From positions 173,443 through 237,442 of the forward strand of contig NW_005200690.1 in NCBI RefSeq assembly GCF_000372725.1: DNA of 64,000 nt. The letters are read 5' to 3'. The stretch is from Emiliania huxleyi CCMP1516 (taxonomy: Eukaryota; Haptophyta; Isochrysidales; Noelaerhabdaceae). The notes under the pieces were generated by a model that was not told the origin of the DNA, did no database searches, and worked only from the letters and a program-made list of their open reading frames with translations. A program made the position numbers and the translations under genes. Below are positions 27,081-38,780 of this stretch, piece by piece (the first letter of the stretch is position 1; the number at the start of each line of letters is the position of its first letter).

Positions 27081-30000
27081 CTAGTGGAAGAGGAACTTGA
27101 AGTCCTCCACCCCCATCTTGAACCGGCCCTCCTCCCCGTCGGCCGCGCCGAGGGCGCCGCGCGCGAGCGCCGCCTTCCGCTTCTGCAGCTCGAGGATGCG
27201 CTCCTCGACGGAGTCCTGCACGAGGAAGCGCTTGATGCGCACCGGATACCGCTGGCCGATGCGGTGGATCCGGTTGACCGCCTGCTCCTCGACGGCGGGG
27301 TTCCACCAAGGGTCGAGCAGGTAGAGTGTCTGCGCAGACACGAGGTTGAGGCCGACGCCGCCCGCGCGGAGCGAGAGGAGGAGGATGCGAGGCCCGTCGC
27401 GCGCGGCGAAGCGCTTGAGCACGCTCGCGCGCGCCGGCTGCGAGAGCTTGCCGTCGAGCCGCTCGAAGCGGAGCTCCGCCGCCTCGAGGGGCCGCTGCAC
27501 GAGGTCGAGCATCGACGTCCACTGCGACACGATCACCAGCTTGCCCACGTCGTCGGGCGGCTCGTCCGCGCCGACCGCCGGCACGGCGGGCGGCGGGAGG
27601 GGCGTGGCGAGCGTCTCGCGCACGTCCGCCATGAGCGCCTCCAGCTTGGCAGACGCCTTCCAGTGCGAGTCGAGGTCGACGGCGAAGCGCGAGCCAGGGA
27701 CCGTCACCAGGCTGCCACGCTCCACCAGCTCGCGGCAGACGGGGCACGGCGCTCGCCCGGCCGGCCCGAGGCAGCCGAGAAGGCACTCGCGGCAAAAGGT
27801 GTGCGAGCAGCGGGTCAGCACCGGGTCGTCGAACTGGTCGAGGCAGATGACGCACTCGCTCGGCGCGTCGCTCGCGGGGCCGCCGCCGGCGCTCTCGAGC
27901 TCGCGCATCGTCCGCTCGAGGAACTGGGCCGAGGCGGCGGCGGACGGCTGCGAGTCGCCGCCCTGCTCGCTCTGCCACTGCCGCAGCAAGCGCGCGCCGA
28001 GCCGCGAGATGTCGGCGTCGGCGCCCGAGCGCGCGAGCACGAGGTACGGGTGGTCGCACGCCTGCCGCAGCTGCAGCAGCATGTGCAGCACGGTCGCGTA
28101 GTTGTTGAGCACGCGCCCTTCCGCGACGAAGGCGTCGAAGCGCACGCGCGACTGCGTGCGTAGCGCGTCGTAAAAGTCCCTCTCCTCCTCCGACAGGAGC
28201 AGCCACTCGATGTGCCTGTCGGTGCGAAGCCGCGGCGGGTGAGAGGCCTCGCGAGGGCGGAGCGGACGGGCTCCCGTGCGCCGCGCACGTCGCTCGGGGG
28301 GGAAGCGCCACGATTGGCTGCCCGTCGGCGCCGCGCGTGCTCTTCGTGCGCCGCAGCAGGAGGGGGTCGAGAGCGCCGCGGAGGAGACCAAAGGCGGCGA
28401 CCACCTCGAGCGAGGCACGTGTCAGGGAGGGTGTCGGGGACGTGTCAGGGAGGGCGTCGGGGACGTGCCAGAAGCGGCGATCACCTTTTCTGCGCCTTGC
28501 CTCTCCTCGATGGGCTGCAGCACGTTCTGCCGCCAGTAGGCGTAGTCGTCGAACGGCGCGAGGCGCAGGAAGTGGAGCAACGAGAAGAGGTCGTCGAGGG
28601 CGTTCTGGACCGGCGTGCCCGAGACGGCCCACCGGCACTCGCAATCGAGGGCGAAAGCGGCCTTGGCCTGCTGCGTCGCGCGCCCCTTGATCGTGTGCGC
28701 CTCGTCGAGCACGACGCGCCGCCAGCGCGCCGCGAGCAGCGGCGGCTTTCGCACGGCGCGAAAGAAGGGGCCCGGCTTGCCTTGGGCGGCGCTCTCGGCG
28801 GAGGCGGCCTCGCTCGCGGCGAAGGAGGAGTGCTCCGAAGCCAGGGTGCCGTAGGTGGTGATCACGACGTCGTGGTCGAGCAGCGTCGCCCCCGACTTGT
28901 CGCGGCCCTGCCCGTAGTACACGGTGGCGGTGAGGGCGCCTCCCGCGTGCGCGAGCAAGTTCTCGTGCCACTGCGAGAGAAGCGACATCGGGCACACGAC
29001 CAGCGTCGCGCCGCGTCGCGCCTGCCGCGGGCCGCTCCGGCCCGCCTCTCGGGCCGGCGACGAGGCGACGAGGCGGCCGCCGTGCGCGCGCATCAGGCTC
29101 TTTCGCCGGTCGGGCGCAGGGCTGCCCGCGCCGCCGCCGCCGCTCTCGTTGCCGCTGTCGCTGCTCAGCGAGATCACCCGGTGCGATGCTGCCGTCGCCT
29201 TCCTCGCCGCCCCGCCTCTCGCAGAGCGCCCAGCACCGCCGCCGCCGCGTCGCTGCCGCTTTGGACGGCGGCCGCCGCGGCCCTCCTCCTCAAAATCCTC
29301 CCCAGAGTCCTCAAAATCGTCATCGCTCCCCTCGTCGCTCCCGCTCCCGGCCTCCTGCGCGGGGTCGGAGTCGGACCAGCTGCCGCTCCCTTCGCCGCCG
29401 CTCCCCTCCCCGCCGCTGCTGTCAGCGCCGCCGTAGTTGACCCGCGCGAGCGCTCGCCGCGGCCGGCCGCGGTGGCGCCTCTCCCCGCCAGCCGAGTTGG
29501 CGGCGGCCTCCTCCTCCTGCCGCGGGCTGGGCGGCCGCTGCTCGACGGAGCGCCGCGTCTGGCGCAGCGCCCTCGCCCTCGCCGAGCGGGAGGCGGCGGG
29601 CTCCTCCTTGGCCGCGCCCGGCCTCGGCCGCGGGACGTCACCGCCGCCCTCGAACAATGCACCTCCCGTTGGTTCGACTGCCATCGCCTCCTCTCGCTGC
29701 GCCGCCTCCGCCTCTACCGCCACAGCCACCGCCTCTGCCGCCACCTCTGCCGCCTGTTCCGCTGCCGCCACCTCTGCCGCCTCTGCCGCTGCCGCCACCT
29801 CCGCCGCCTCCGCCGCTGCCGCCGCCTCCGCCGCTGCCACCGCCTCTGCTGCCTCCGCCACGGCCTCGGTCCCCTCCCCCTCCCCTGCTGCTGCCCCCGC
29901 CTCGGTCCCCTCGCCGCGCGGCGTGACTAGTGACGTGACGCCCTCATCATGATGAGTGACGCCCTCAAACGGCGTGACGCCCTCAAAGTCGGCGACGATG

Positions 30001-30350
30001 AGGGCGAGGATCTCGACAGTCTTGCCGAGCCTACCGTCCCGACACCTCCAGCCTCACCAGCCTCTCACGGCGCAACGGGGGGCGGGTCGCGGCGCGGCGC
30101 GCCCCATCGCTTCGGCAGGATGCTCGGCTCATCTCGGCTCATCTCGGCTCATCTCGGCTCATCTCGGCTCATCTCGGCTCATCTCGCGCCCCATCTCGTC
30201 GGCGAGGATGCCCCCGCGCGGAGCCGCGTCTGCGCTGGAAGGCTCGCTGAGCGAGACAGCGCCGGAGGTGGGGTTGACGTAAAAGGCCGCGGCCTCGCCC
30301 CCCTCGCCGCTGAATGCGTACTTGGCCCAAGCCGGGTGGAGCGAACGGTG

Positions 30351-30396
<46 letters not shown>

Positions 30397-31756
30397 TTGC
30401 CACCTCCGCCTCCGTCGCCGCCACTGTCGCCGCCGTCGCCACGCTCGCCGCGTGTGCGGCGTTCCTGCTCGGTGAGCTCTCGCCACAGCATCCAGCCGAG
30501 CGCCTACTCTCGGCTCCTCTCGGCTGCTCTCGGCTGCTCTCGGCTCCTCTCGGCTCCTCTCGCGAGGCGAGCATGCGGGCCGCCTCTCTCTGGTACTGCC
30601 TCAGCGTGCACGAGAGGCCGCGCGGCTGGCACACCTCGAAGCGGCGCATCGAGGCGCGCTCGCCAATCAGCTCCCTCAGCAGGCCGCCCTCGGCAGCGCC
30701 GCTCGCGCCGCTGCTCGCGGGGCCACCCTCTCCTGCCCCTCCCCTCCCCTCCCTTCCACCCTCGCCTGCCGCGCCGGGACCGTCCTCCTCCAGGTCGATG
30801 ACGGCGGCGGCGGCGGGCTCGGCAGGCGCGGCGCCGGCAGCCCCCCCGGCCGCTGCCCCGGCCGCTCCGCCGCTCGAGCCGCCGACGAGAGGAGGGAGCA
30901 GCGGCCTCATCCCCAGCCGCTGCACCAGGCGAGACAGCGCGAGGCGGCGCGAGGCGGCGGCCGGGGTGACGGCCTCGGCGTCGCTGGCGGCCGCGGCCGC
31001 AGTGGCGGCGGTGAAGGCGGCGGCGGTGACGGAGACGCTGAGCGAGATCGGCACCAGGTCCGAGATGCAAAAGTCGCGCCCGCCGACGGCGCCGCACCGC
31101 ACCTCGAGGGCTATCTTCTTGTCGTCGAGGAGGGGCGCGACGCACTCGGCGAGCTCGGCGCTCAGGCGGCCGAGCTCGGAGCCGGCCGCGGTGCACAGCC
31201 GGGTTATGATGTCCAGCTTGCTCTTCGAGGCGAATGGCGAGCTGCGCCCGCCGCCGCCGCCGCCGCGCCCGCCGCCGCCGCCGCCGCGCTTGCCCTTTGG
31301 CTCCTTCGCGCTGGCGGGCTGCTGCTGCGGGCGCTTGATCTGCAGGACCTGGCCCTCGTGCAGCTCCCCGTGCCTCAGCTTGGTGAGACACAAGAACCAG
31401 GCGGGGAAGACGCCGAGCCGTCGCGGCCACACGGGCGCGCGCGAAGGGCCTGCGCCGGCCGTCCCTCCACCTGCGGCGGCCGTCCCTGGAGCCGGCGGGC
31501 GGCTGGCTGCAGGTGGAGGGACGCGCGGCTCGTGGGCCGCCGAGCCGCCGCTGGAGGACTGGCGCGCCATCGAGAAGGGATTGGCGGGCGGCGGCGCCGG
31601 TGCTGTCGTCCTTCTGTCGAGCCACCTGTTGATGGCGAGCGCCACGTCGCCCTTGCTCTCCTGCAGATAGGCTCTGCACGTGCTCGTGGGGACGTCACTG
31701 CCTATGATGGCGCGCATCTCCGCCACACTCGCCGCAAGGCGATCAGATGCTTGCAT
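27081..31756 (-). CDS. RAD5/HLTF-like SNF2 translocase with HIRAN and RING domains (five exons)
   Basis: Exons 31756-30569, 30476-30190, 30030-28485, 28404-28289 and 28215-27081, about 1423 aa. An N-terminal UBA-like helix bundle (residues about 12-47) is followed by a HIRAN-like region (GSELGRLSAELAECVAPLL). Then come the SNF2 motifs: RGGILADEMG joined across intron 2 to LGKTVEILALI (Walker A), LDEAHTIK (DEAH), SGTPVQN and LLRRTKS. A C3HC4 RING (CVICLDQFDDPVLTRCSHTF) is inserted before helicase domain 2 (VSQWTSMLDL, LLSLRAGGVGLNL, NRIHRIGQ). This is the architecture of Rad5/HLTF, which remodels stalled forks and polyubiquitinates PCNA. A long Glu/Ala-rich insert follows Walker A. Two introns consist largely of GAGCCGAGA-type 10-mers and use GC donors. 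Confidence 0.9.
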
Positions 31757-31870
31757 GGTGAGGTACGTGCGTGGCGCGGAGGAGCCGTGAGTTGGTTTTT
31801 GAAGCTCTGGGTGGCAAGTCCAGTTCGCGCGCCCAGTTCGCGCGCCCCGCCGCTTGCAAGCTGGAGGCGG

Positions 31871-33187
31871 TACCCCTAATTGACCCTTTTCTGACTGGGT
31901 TGTAACAAAGTTTGAACCACACGCACAGCGCGAGGCCATGCGCCCCATGCGGTACGGGGCCGTGAAACCCATCGCCTGGGGGTGCTAGGACACCGAGAGA
32001 CATGATCCAGAAGTGCCAGGCACACCCACAGTGGTCAACACGAGAACGCCGAAATCGTGACCTCGGAACGCGGTCACGGCAAATCTGACTAATCTGTAAC
32101 AACCGTTAATACGGATGGCTCACGCTGGCGCATGGCCTCGCCGCTGCTACCCTCCCGACCTCAGGTGAGCAGACAAGATCCCCTGAGCTGCCGGCGCTCT
32201 CTGATCGCCCGGATCGCAACTGCCGTGGCAAAACTGCGAGCTCCCGAGGACGTCTGGCGCCGAGTGCGTCTGGCACCGGGCACGGAAGCTCGCACTCGGC
32301 CGCACGCGATAGTGCTGCCGCGAGAGCGCCTGCCAGGTACGACATGTCTCGTGTAGACTCCTCCTGGGTCATGGTCGGTCATATGTAGGACGGCCAGAGT
32401 CGCCCACATCGCCTACGCGGTCCCGAGTGTGGTCAGGCTGATACACCGCGACTCAACGGTTGAGTGCGGCCAGCGCACACAAAAGTCGTCGACTGCGGCC
32501 TGGCGCGGTGATCATAGGTGCTGGAGACCAGGCAGTATGAGCCTGTAACTGGGCACGCATGAACTCGGTACCTACATTCGCAGAGGCCCGGCAAGGATGG
32601 GATCTAGTAGAGTGCTTGCGCACTGAGACCGTGCTCCGTGGGTCGCTGGAATGACCTGAAAGGCATCCTCAGTGCCGCTGCTCGACTCTCCAGTGTCACA
32701 GCCGATGCCTGTGACCTGGTCACCGCCGCACGCAGGTTGAGATCCGCGCCTCCTCGGGTGTGCCCTCATAGACAGCCTTCGGCGGCGCGTAGCGACGCGA
32801 GAGCCGCTCCTACACAGGCGTGTACGGTGAACCACCGACGGATAGAGCACAGATCTATGGTCACGCCGGCAGCCTCTGAGGTCGAGACGAGGCTGCCGGC
32901 GTCGCCGCTGCAGCTCTGGGCATCACCTGCACAAGCCAAGCAGACTTTGTTACAAAAGCGGAGGCGTGTCGACGCGCCGCGCGCTCACATACTTGGGCTC
33001 CCATCTCGGCGCGCGCGAGTCAAGGCCGAACCGACTAGCTGCCGCCGCGGCGGGTGTGGCTGGGCTGCAGGCAGGCCTGTGGCCGGCGCTCGGCAAGCTG
33101 TGGCGCGGCGCCGGCGCAGCGCTTGTTACAAATTCGGCGTCACAGTCAGATTTCTTTGGCGAGTCAGAAAAGGGTCAATTCGGGGTA
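31871..33187. mobile_element. 1.3-kb non-autonomous TIR element
   Basis: The ends are inverted repeats of 26 bp with one mismatch, containing the perfect 19-mer AATTGACCCTTTTCTGACT at 31878-31896 and its complement at 33162-33180. Both ends abut TA, so a TA target duplication (mariner-like) is possible. CCCC termini leave other superfamilies open. TTGTAACAA words occur just inside both ends and near 32095 and 32948. No transposase or other gene is recognisable inside. It begins 115 bp upstream of the RAD5-like start codon. Confidence 0.7.
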
Positions 33188-33238
33188 AGAAGGAAAGAAT
33201 GCGAAGTGCCATGCCCGAAGCCCCGAACTCCGGCTCGT

Positions 33239-34046
33239 TACCCGCACTCACGGACTCCATACCCGAAAGAAAGAGAAGGGAGCTCGCGGGAGAGGTGACG
33301 AGTGAACTACAGGTAGTGGGGAAGGCAGCCTCGATTGCCATACAGACATGGGTGCGAAACAACGACAAGACCAAGGCACGGGCAGAGGAACGAGAGAAGA
33401 ATATAGGGTGGATAAAGCGCCTGTTCACGGCATGGAGGGTGAGCCACACCGAACGTACCGAGCGAAGAGCCGAGCGGAAGGAGGACGGGGAAGATGACTC
33501 CGAGGAGGACGAACCAGTGGAAATTCAGTTGTCAGATGTCACGATGCATCCGAAGGGGACCCCAGCGCCGGCATCATCCGTAGAGGCACGAGTGTTCGAA
33601 GAGAGAGTGGACCTGAGCAACAACATGACCTGGAGGCAAATGATCGGAGTGGGAGTCAGAAATGTGGTCCTTGCGCGAGGGGAGCTCGATAGACTCGAGG
33701 GGCCAGGATACGCCGCGAGGAGGACGGAGTTGCGCCGAAAGGCGAAAGAAGCCGCGAGAACAAGGGACCGGCAGGCGGCGGCGTCGCAGGACGAGGCAGA
33801 AGAGAACGACGCGACAGAGGAGGAAGTGACAAGGGAGAGAACGACGAGGGTGGGACGACCGCGAGGTGGCATGAAGGTTGCAGCGAGAATCGGCGAGAGA
33901 CTGCGAAGAGAGATAGGAAGAGGCAGACTCCCTAGGGTGGGCGACGGATAGCGCACCACACACCTCTCCTTAAAATCCCTGTGTGGTGGCGGCGTGCCGT
34001 CCTCCCATCCCTCCCTTGGGTTGTCTGTTTTCTTTCTTTCTTTCTT
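33239..34046 (+). mobile_element. Longest retroposon copy, encoding a charged protein, with 13-bp target-site duplication
   Basis: 808 bp between the direct repeats AACTCCGGCTCGT at 33226-33238 and 34047-34059. It carries one continuous frame to the stop at 33949-33951: TDSIPERKRRELAGEV, a region with SIAIQTWVRNNDK, an acidic stretch, MTWRQMIGVGVRNVV, and a Lys/Arg/Glu-rich tail ending GRLPRVGDG. No reverse transcriptase or other enzyme motif is visible. It ends with CTCTCCTTAAAATCCCTGTG, then CCCATCCCTCCCTTGGG and a TTTC run. In-frame ATGs upstream (33199, 33211) lie outside the inserted DNA, so the element's own start is unclear. It is likely mobilised by a LINE in trans. Confidence 0.85.
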
Positions 34047-34231
34047 AACTCCGGCTCGTGGACTTTTTATATCATGTCGACCTGCAGATAGGCTCTGCAC
34101 GTGCTCGTGGCGACGTCCGAGGTCGCAAAAAAGAAAAAAAAGTACGCGCGACGCACGCGGCGCCGTGGTCCTGCCGCCGTGGTCCTGCCGGAGCTTTCCA
34201 TCCCATTAGCAGCCTGGGAACGGTGGCACAC

Positions 34232-35848
34232 ATGCGGCCCATCGTCCCCTTCGTCCGGCCTCGTGCCTCACAGAAAGAGCAGGCCAGCCCCGGTGCGCAG
34301 AAGGCAAAGAGCGCGCCCGGCGGGGGCGGCAAGCGACGGGCAAAGTGCAAGCCCTCGGCCTCGAAGAAGGCGAGGACAGCCGCCGCCAGCGTGCCAAAGC
34401 AGCGGGCTCCAGTCTCACGCCAGACGCCGGAGGAGGTCGAGGCCGCCGAGGTTCGCTGCTTCGACCCTATGGTGGGGCCGTCGGGGCTCTGGCCACAGAG
34501 CCGCCCGCTGGCCGCCTCGCCTCCGCCGCTCGCGCTCGAGATCGCCCGCGGCGAGGGGCTGCGCCAGCTGCGCCTCAGGTGCGCCGACTTGGTGCGTGGC
34601 TTGCCGACGGGCGCCGGCGCCCTGGTCGGCGCCTTTGAGCGCTGGCACTTTGGGTGGCTGCTGCACGCGTCCCGTGCCGGCGGGGCGGGCGACCCGCTGC
34701 TGCCCGGCGGCGCCGCCGGTGCTCCCGAGCCCGATGCGGAGCTACGGGCCGAGCTGGAGGCCGCTGGTTGCGAGCCGGCGGCGGCGGCAGCGGTAGCCGC
34801 CGACTTGCGCCGGGCTGCCGCGGAAGCGGCGACGGCGGCAGCGGCCCGAGCTGCGGCGGCGAGCGCGGAGGGTGGCGGGGAGGGTGGCAGTGGTGGGGAG
34901 GAGGATGGGGTCGGTCTGCGAGAGGCGGAGGTCGGCGGCGGCGTCTGGTGCGTGAGTCTGCCGCCGGCGCTGCTCGCCCCGCTGCCGCAGGAGCTGAGGA
35001 AGCCACTCAAGATCTCGGACGAGTGGCTCTCCAAGCTACGCGAGATGCACACCGCCACCGTGGCCAGCACCGCCCCAGCCTCCGCCCCCGCCTCCGCCTC
35101 CGCCGCCTCTGCCGCCGCCGCCGAGCTCCGATTCCGCTCCGACCTCGCGCGGCTGCTGCTGAGGTACAAGGCGCTCGGCGGCTCCGGCTTCCAGGCGGCG
35201 ATCGGCGGGGGCGCCTTCGCGGTGCTGCGCGCGAGCTTTGGCGCGCGGCTCGAGTGCTTCGCGTCGCCCCTCAACGCACGCTCGGCCCCATTTTGCTCCG
35301 CCTTCCCCGACGTCGACGCGCCTTTCGGCTCGCTCGGCTCCTTCCTCGAGTTCGAGCCGGAGGCGGGCGCGTATGAGGCGAACCCGCCCTTCGTGCCGCT
35401 CGTCCTGCGCGCGATGTGCGCCCACATGCACCGCCTGCTCGACCGCGCCGAGGCGAGCCGCAGGCCGCTCCTGTTCGTCGTCGTCGTCGGCGCCTCTTCG
35501 GCGCTCAAGAGGCACGCCGCGTGGGAAGACTTGCAGGGGTTGGCCGCGGGACGGCACGGCCGAGCGCAGTGGCTGCTGCCTCTACACGCACACGGCTACA
35601 CCGAGGGGCACGCGCACATCGCAAAGGGCGGCGCGCGGGCGGCGCGACGAATGTCCTCGTGCGACACGGCTGTCTTCGTGTGGGCCTCCTCGGCGGGGGC
35701 GGAGCAGTGGCCGGTGACCGACGGCGCCGAGGCGGCGTTGCGCGCAGCGATGAAGGCCGCCATCCCGCGGACGCTGCGCAAGGCCACCAAGGCCAACCGG
35801 CGTGCCCACGCTGCGAAAAAGCAGGCGCGCAATCACAGCAGCCGATGA
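34232..35848 (+). CDS. PCIF1/CAPAM-like cap-specific adenosine N6-methyltransferase
   Basis: 538 aa from the ATG at 34232, single exon. The C-terminal half matches the PCIF1 methyltransferase: ECFASPLN, FCSAFPDVDAPFGSLGS, FEPEAGAYEANPPF with the catalytic NPPF at residues 384-387, and later AQWLLPLHAHGYTEGHAHI and SSCDTAVFVW. PCIF1 adds N6-methyl to 2'-O-methyladenosine next to the mRNA cap (m6Am). The N-terminus is basic (nuclear-localisation-like), and no WW domain is visible, unlike in vertebrate PCIF1. The segment with YKALGGSGFQAAIGGG is the upstream helical part of the core. Ala/Gly-rich inserts separate the blocks. The upstream 34081-34117 sequence duplicates a bit of the RAD5-like exon 1. 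Confidence 0.85.
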   Translation: MRPIVPFVRPRASQKEQASPGAQKAKSAPGGGGKRRAKCKPSASKKARTAAASVPKQRAPVSRQTPEEVEAAEVRCFDPMVGPSGLWPQSRPLAASPPPLALEIARGEGLRQLRLRCADLVRGLPTGAGALVGAFERWHFGWLLHASRAGGAGDPLLPGGAAGAPEPDAELRAELEAAGCEPAAAAAVAADLRRAAAEAATAAAARAAAASAEGGGEGGSGGEEDGVGLREAEVGGGVWCVSLPPALLAPLPQELRKPLKISDEWLSKLREMHTATVASTAPASAPASASAASAAAAELRFRSDLARLLLRYKALGGSGFQAAIGGGAFAVLRASFGARLECFASPLNARSAPFCSAFPDVDAPFGSLGSFLEFEPEAGAYEANPPFVPLVLRAMCAHMHRLLDRAEASRRPLLFVVVVGASSALKRHAAWEDLQGLAAGRHGRAQWLLPLHAHGYTEGHAHIAKGGARAARRMSSCDTAVFVWASSAGAEQWPVTDGAEAALRAAMKAAIPRTLRKATKANRRAHAAKKQARNHSSR

Positions 35849-36697
35849 CTGCCATGTAATGACACCAATGGGAGGTAAGGTAAGGTAAGGTAAATTTCTC
35901 CGCACACATACATAAAGAGTGGCGGTGTGGGGCACCCGGGGGGGCGACCCTCGGCCTCGCATCTCGCCACACCCGGACACGGGTAGGAGCCCCACGCGGG
36001 CATTCAAAGTGCAAGCACTGGCCCGGTGCACGTGGGTGAGCAGCCTGCCCCTCCCTCCCGACAAACCAACTCCCGCACACACACAATCGCACTCATGGCC
36101 ATCGAATGACTCCGAATGACTCAAACTGTGTGTGCTCTAAGACACAGAATCTCCGCAGACAGCCAAAACGGGCCGTGCCCCGCGTTTGTGGTGTCTTCTC
36201 AAGCAATGGGACGTGCTTTTGAGTCCGTACCTTAGCTTCCCATTACCGTGATGCGTCAGAGAAAGAATGCGTCAGAGTGAAATGGAACATAGGAGCGAAG
36301 GAGGCTTCTAGCCAGAATAGAGGATTGAGCAAGCGGAGGATTCGTGGCACGTGTGGTTGACGAAGAGAGAGTCAGGCATACAAGGCATATACGGTCATAG
36401 GTCCAGATATTCCATTTACCATACCGCATAGTGTTACGATACGACGGACACTCACAGAGCTCAGTCAGGACTCCTGAGTCCTGTACAGTCAGGACTGTGT
36501 TACTCAGAGGGCTCTCGGGCAAGGGGCAATCTCACGCGGCCACTGTTGCTTCGATTCTTCAGACCTCGCTGCTATCGACTGCTAGCGGGGCAGGCCCCTG
36601 CTCTGCCCAGGCGGGTTGTGCGTGAATGACCTCAAGAGAAGACTTCGATTGCGGGCCGATCCTCGGCGGAAGATATGAGTAAACTCGTCGCGACGTA
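35849..36697. other. Intergenic region
   Basis: Begins with a short GGTAA tandem run (35875-35893). No gene supported. It contains an imperfect GAGTCCTGTACAGTCAGGACT inverted repeat near 36470-36500. Confidence 0.5.
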
Positions 36698-38780
36698 ATG
36701 GGCGACGGTGTCGACGCGGACAGCGGGCGTGCGGGGTCAAAGGTGCTCGGCGGCGACTCGCCAACCAACACACATGTCTTCCTATGCCTCATTTGGATCG
36801 CCCTCTCCTTTGACTGGCTCAACCCGGTAAAACTCTTTTGCGACGAGACGGGAGTCCCAAATTACGCCTTTGGCCTGACCGCGCTGGCGGTGCTTGTGTA
36901 CACTGTGATCTCCGACTTTTCGAATGTGGTGTACTTTTCGATGCGCATCTTTTTCCGCGTCATCCTCTCGACTGTCTTTTCAAACATCGAGATCGTTGGG
37001 CTTGACAACGTGCCGCGCAAGGGCCCGATCATCTTCACCGGTAACCACGCCAATCAGTTTGTGGATGCGCTGCAAGTCATTTGCTCGAATCCGTTCAAGG
37101 CATTGAGCCCAGTAGCCCCTCTGTTGCGCCACGCCACGGTGGGCTGACCATCTCCCCTTCTGCGCTCACAGATCTCCTTCTTGATTGCACAAAAGTCGTG
37201 GGACAGGCCCATCATTGGCGACTTTGCCAAACTGTGCAGCGGCATCCCCGTCGCGCGGGCGCAAGACTCGGCAAAGAAGGGCCAGGGCACTATTGTGACC
37301 GCTGAGTCGTCCAGTACTAAGACCGAGGTGAAGGGCGAGGGGACCGACTTCCCGGCGCAGCTGCGCCCGGGAGATAAGGTGCGGTTCGCAGGCTCTGCCA
37401 CTGCCTACAAGGTGAGCAGCATCGCCGGGCCGAGCGCTCTGACGATTGCGACACCGGCCGACTCGCCCTGCCCCGTCCTTGACGGCGTGACATTCGATGT
37501 GCTGCCGCGGGTCGACCAGTCGGTGATGTTTCGCTCCGTATTCGACGCCCTGAAGGATGGGCGCTGCATCGGCATCTTTCCGGAGGGCGGGTCGCACGAC
37601 CGGACAGACCTGCTGCCGCTGCAGGCCGGCGTTGCACTCATGGCGTTCGGCTGCCTCGAGGAGCACAACATCTCAGTCCCGGTGGTGCCGATCGGGCTCA
37701 CCTACTTTGCCCGGAGCCAGTTCCGCTCGCGCGTGGTTATCGAGTTTGGCAGTCCGGTGACCATCTCAGAGGAGCTCGTCAAGCAGTACGAGAAGGACAA
37801 GCGCGGGGCCTGCAATCGGTTCCTGGGGCACGTCGAGGACGGCCTGCGCGCTGCACTGGTGACGACGGACTCCTACGACACGCTCACTCTCGTCCACACA
37901 GCGCGCCGCCTCTACCAGCGCGACTACGAGGCGCTCGACACGGCAGCAAAGCAAGACCTCAATCGGCGCTTCGCCGAGGGCTACAAGAAGCTGCTCTCGC
38001 AAGGGGGTGGCAACCTGCCCGAGGACATCGCCAACCTGCGCGCGAAGCTCGCTGAGTACCGCGACACACTCGCTGCGCTCGGCTTGCGTGACCACCAGGC
38101 GAGACTCCCTCGCCGAACCCAAAGCAGTAAACAGCTGGTGACTGATCCCGCTCTGCGTCGTCGGACCCTAGGTCCCCACGCTGCGGATCGAACCCGCCAA
38201 GGTGGTGCTCTCCGCGGTGCACATCCTCATCCTGTTGGCCATCTCAGCGATCCCCAACCTGCTGCTCAACTTGCCTGTCGGCATTGCATCGACTCGGTAC
38301 GCAGCCAAGGCGCAAATCAAAGCGCTTGCGGGCTCCAAGGTGAAGATCGAGGCGGAAGATGTGGTGCTCTCTGAGGCAATCAAGCTCGCCATCATTGCGT
38401 TGCCGGCGCTGTGGTTGACGTATGCCTTCCTGTTGCTGCTCTTCTCGGGCCTGGCTGCCAAGACGGTCTTCTTCATACTCCTCTCTTTCCCTCTCATGTC
38501 GTACATTGGTGTCATCTCCGCTGAGGCGGGCATGATTGCCATCAAGGACCTGCAGCCGCTCTTCAATCAGCTCCTCTTCCGCGAGCAACTCCAGCTGCGC
38601 ACAATGCGAACTGAGCTGCAGACGCTTGTACGTGAGAGCGTCAAGAACCACGGCCCGTCTCTCGGAGAGCTGTACTATGACAAGGAGCTGCACTGGGACG
38701 AGTACCTCAATAAGGCACATGATGAAACCCCAGAACCCTCACCACGGAACCCCGATCCGCCCTCCTCGGCGGCTGCGTGA
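36698..38780 (+). CDS. Glycerol-3-phosphate/DHAP acyltransferase, Gpt2/Sct1-like (three exons)
   Basis: Exons 36698-37099, 37172-38098 and 38172-38780, giving 645 aa. It is expected to acylate glycerol-3-phosphate (or DHAP) at sn-1, the first step of glycerolipid synthesis, in the ER membrane. Acyltransferase block I is NHANQFVD (residues 116-123) and block III is FPEGGSHDRTDLLPLQ (from about 270). PVVPIGLTYF follows as block IV. N-terminal and C-terminal hydrophobic helices flank the catalytic part, as in yeast Gpt2/Sct1. An insert of about 90 residues between blocks is also a feature of that group. Both introns (72 and 73 nt) are GC-AG, phase 0. Without splicing the frame breaks twice, so the model is well constrained. 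Confidence 0.87.

Noticed and set aside
26686-28995. 769-codon minus-strand frame overlapping the RAD5-like gene
   Set aside because: It is Arg/Ala/Pro-rich and lies in a different frame from the ex-helicase and RING motifs. It is a GC-driven shadow of the real exons.
28212-29930. 572-codon plus-strand frame opposite the RAD5-like gene
   Set aside because: Antisense to well-supported helicase exons, low complexity, no domain.
32638-33198. N-terminal extension of the retroposon protein reading back to 32638
   Set aside because: The extension crosses the TIR element and the target-site duplication at 33226-33238, so it is a chance fusion with flanking DNA.
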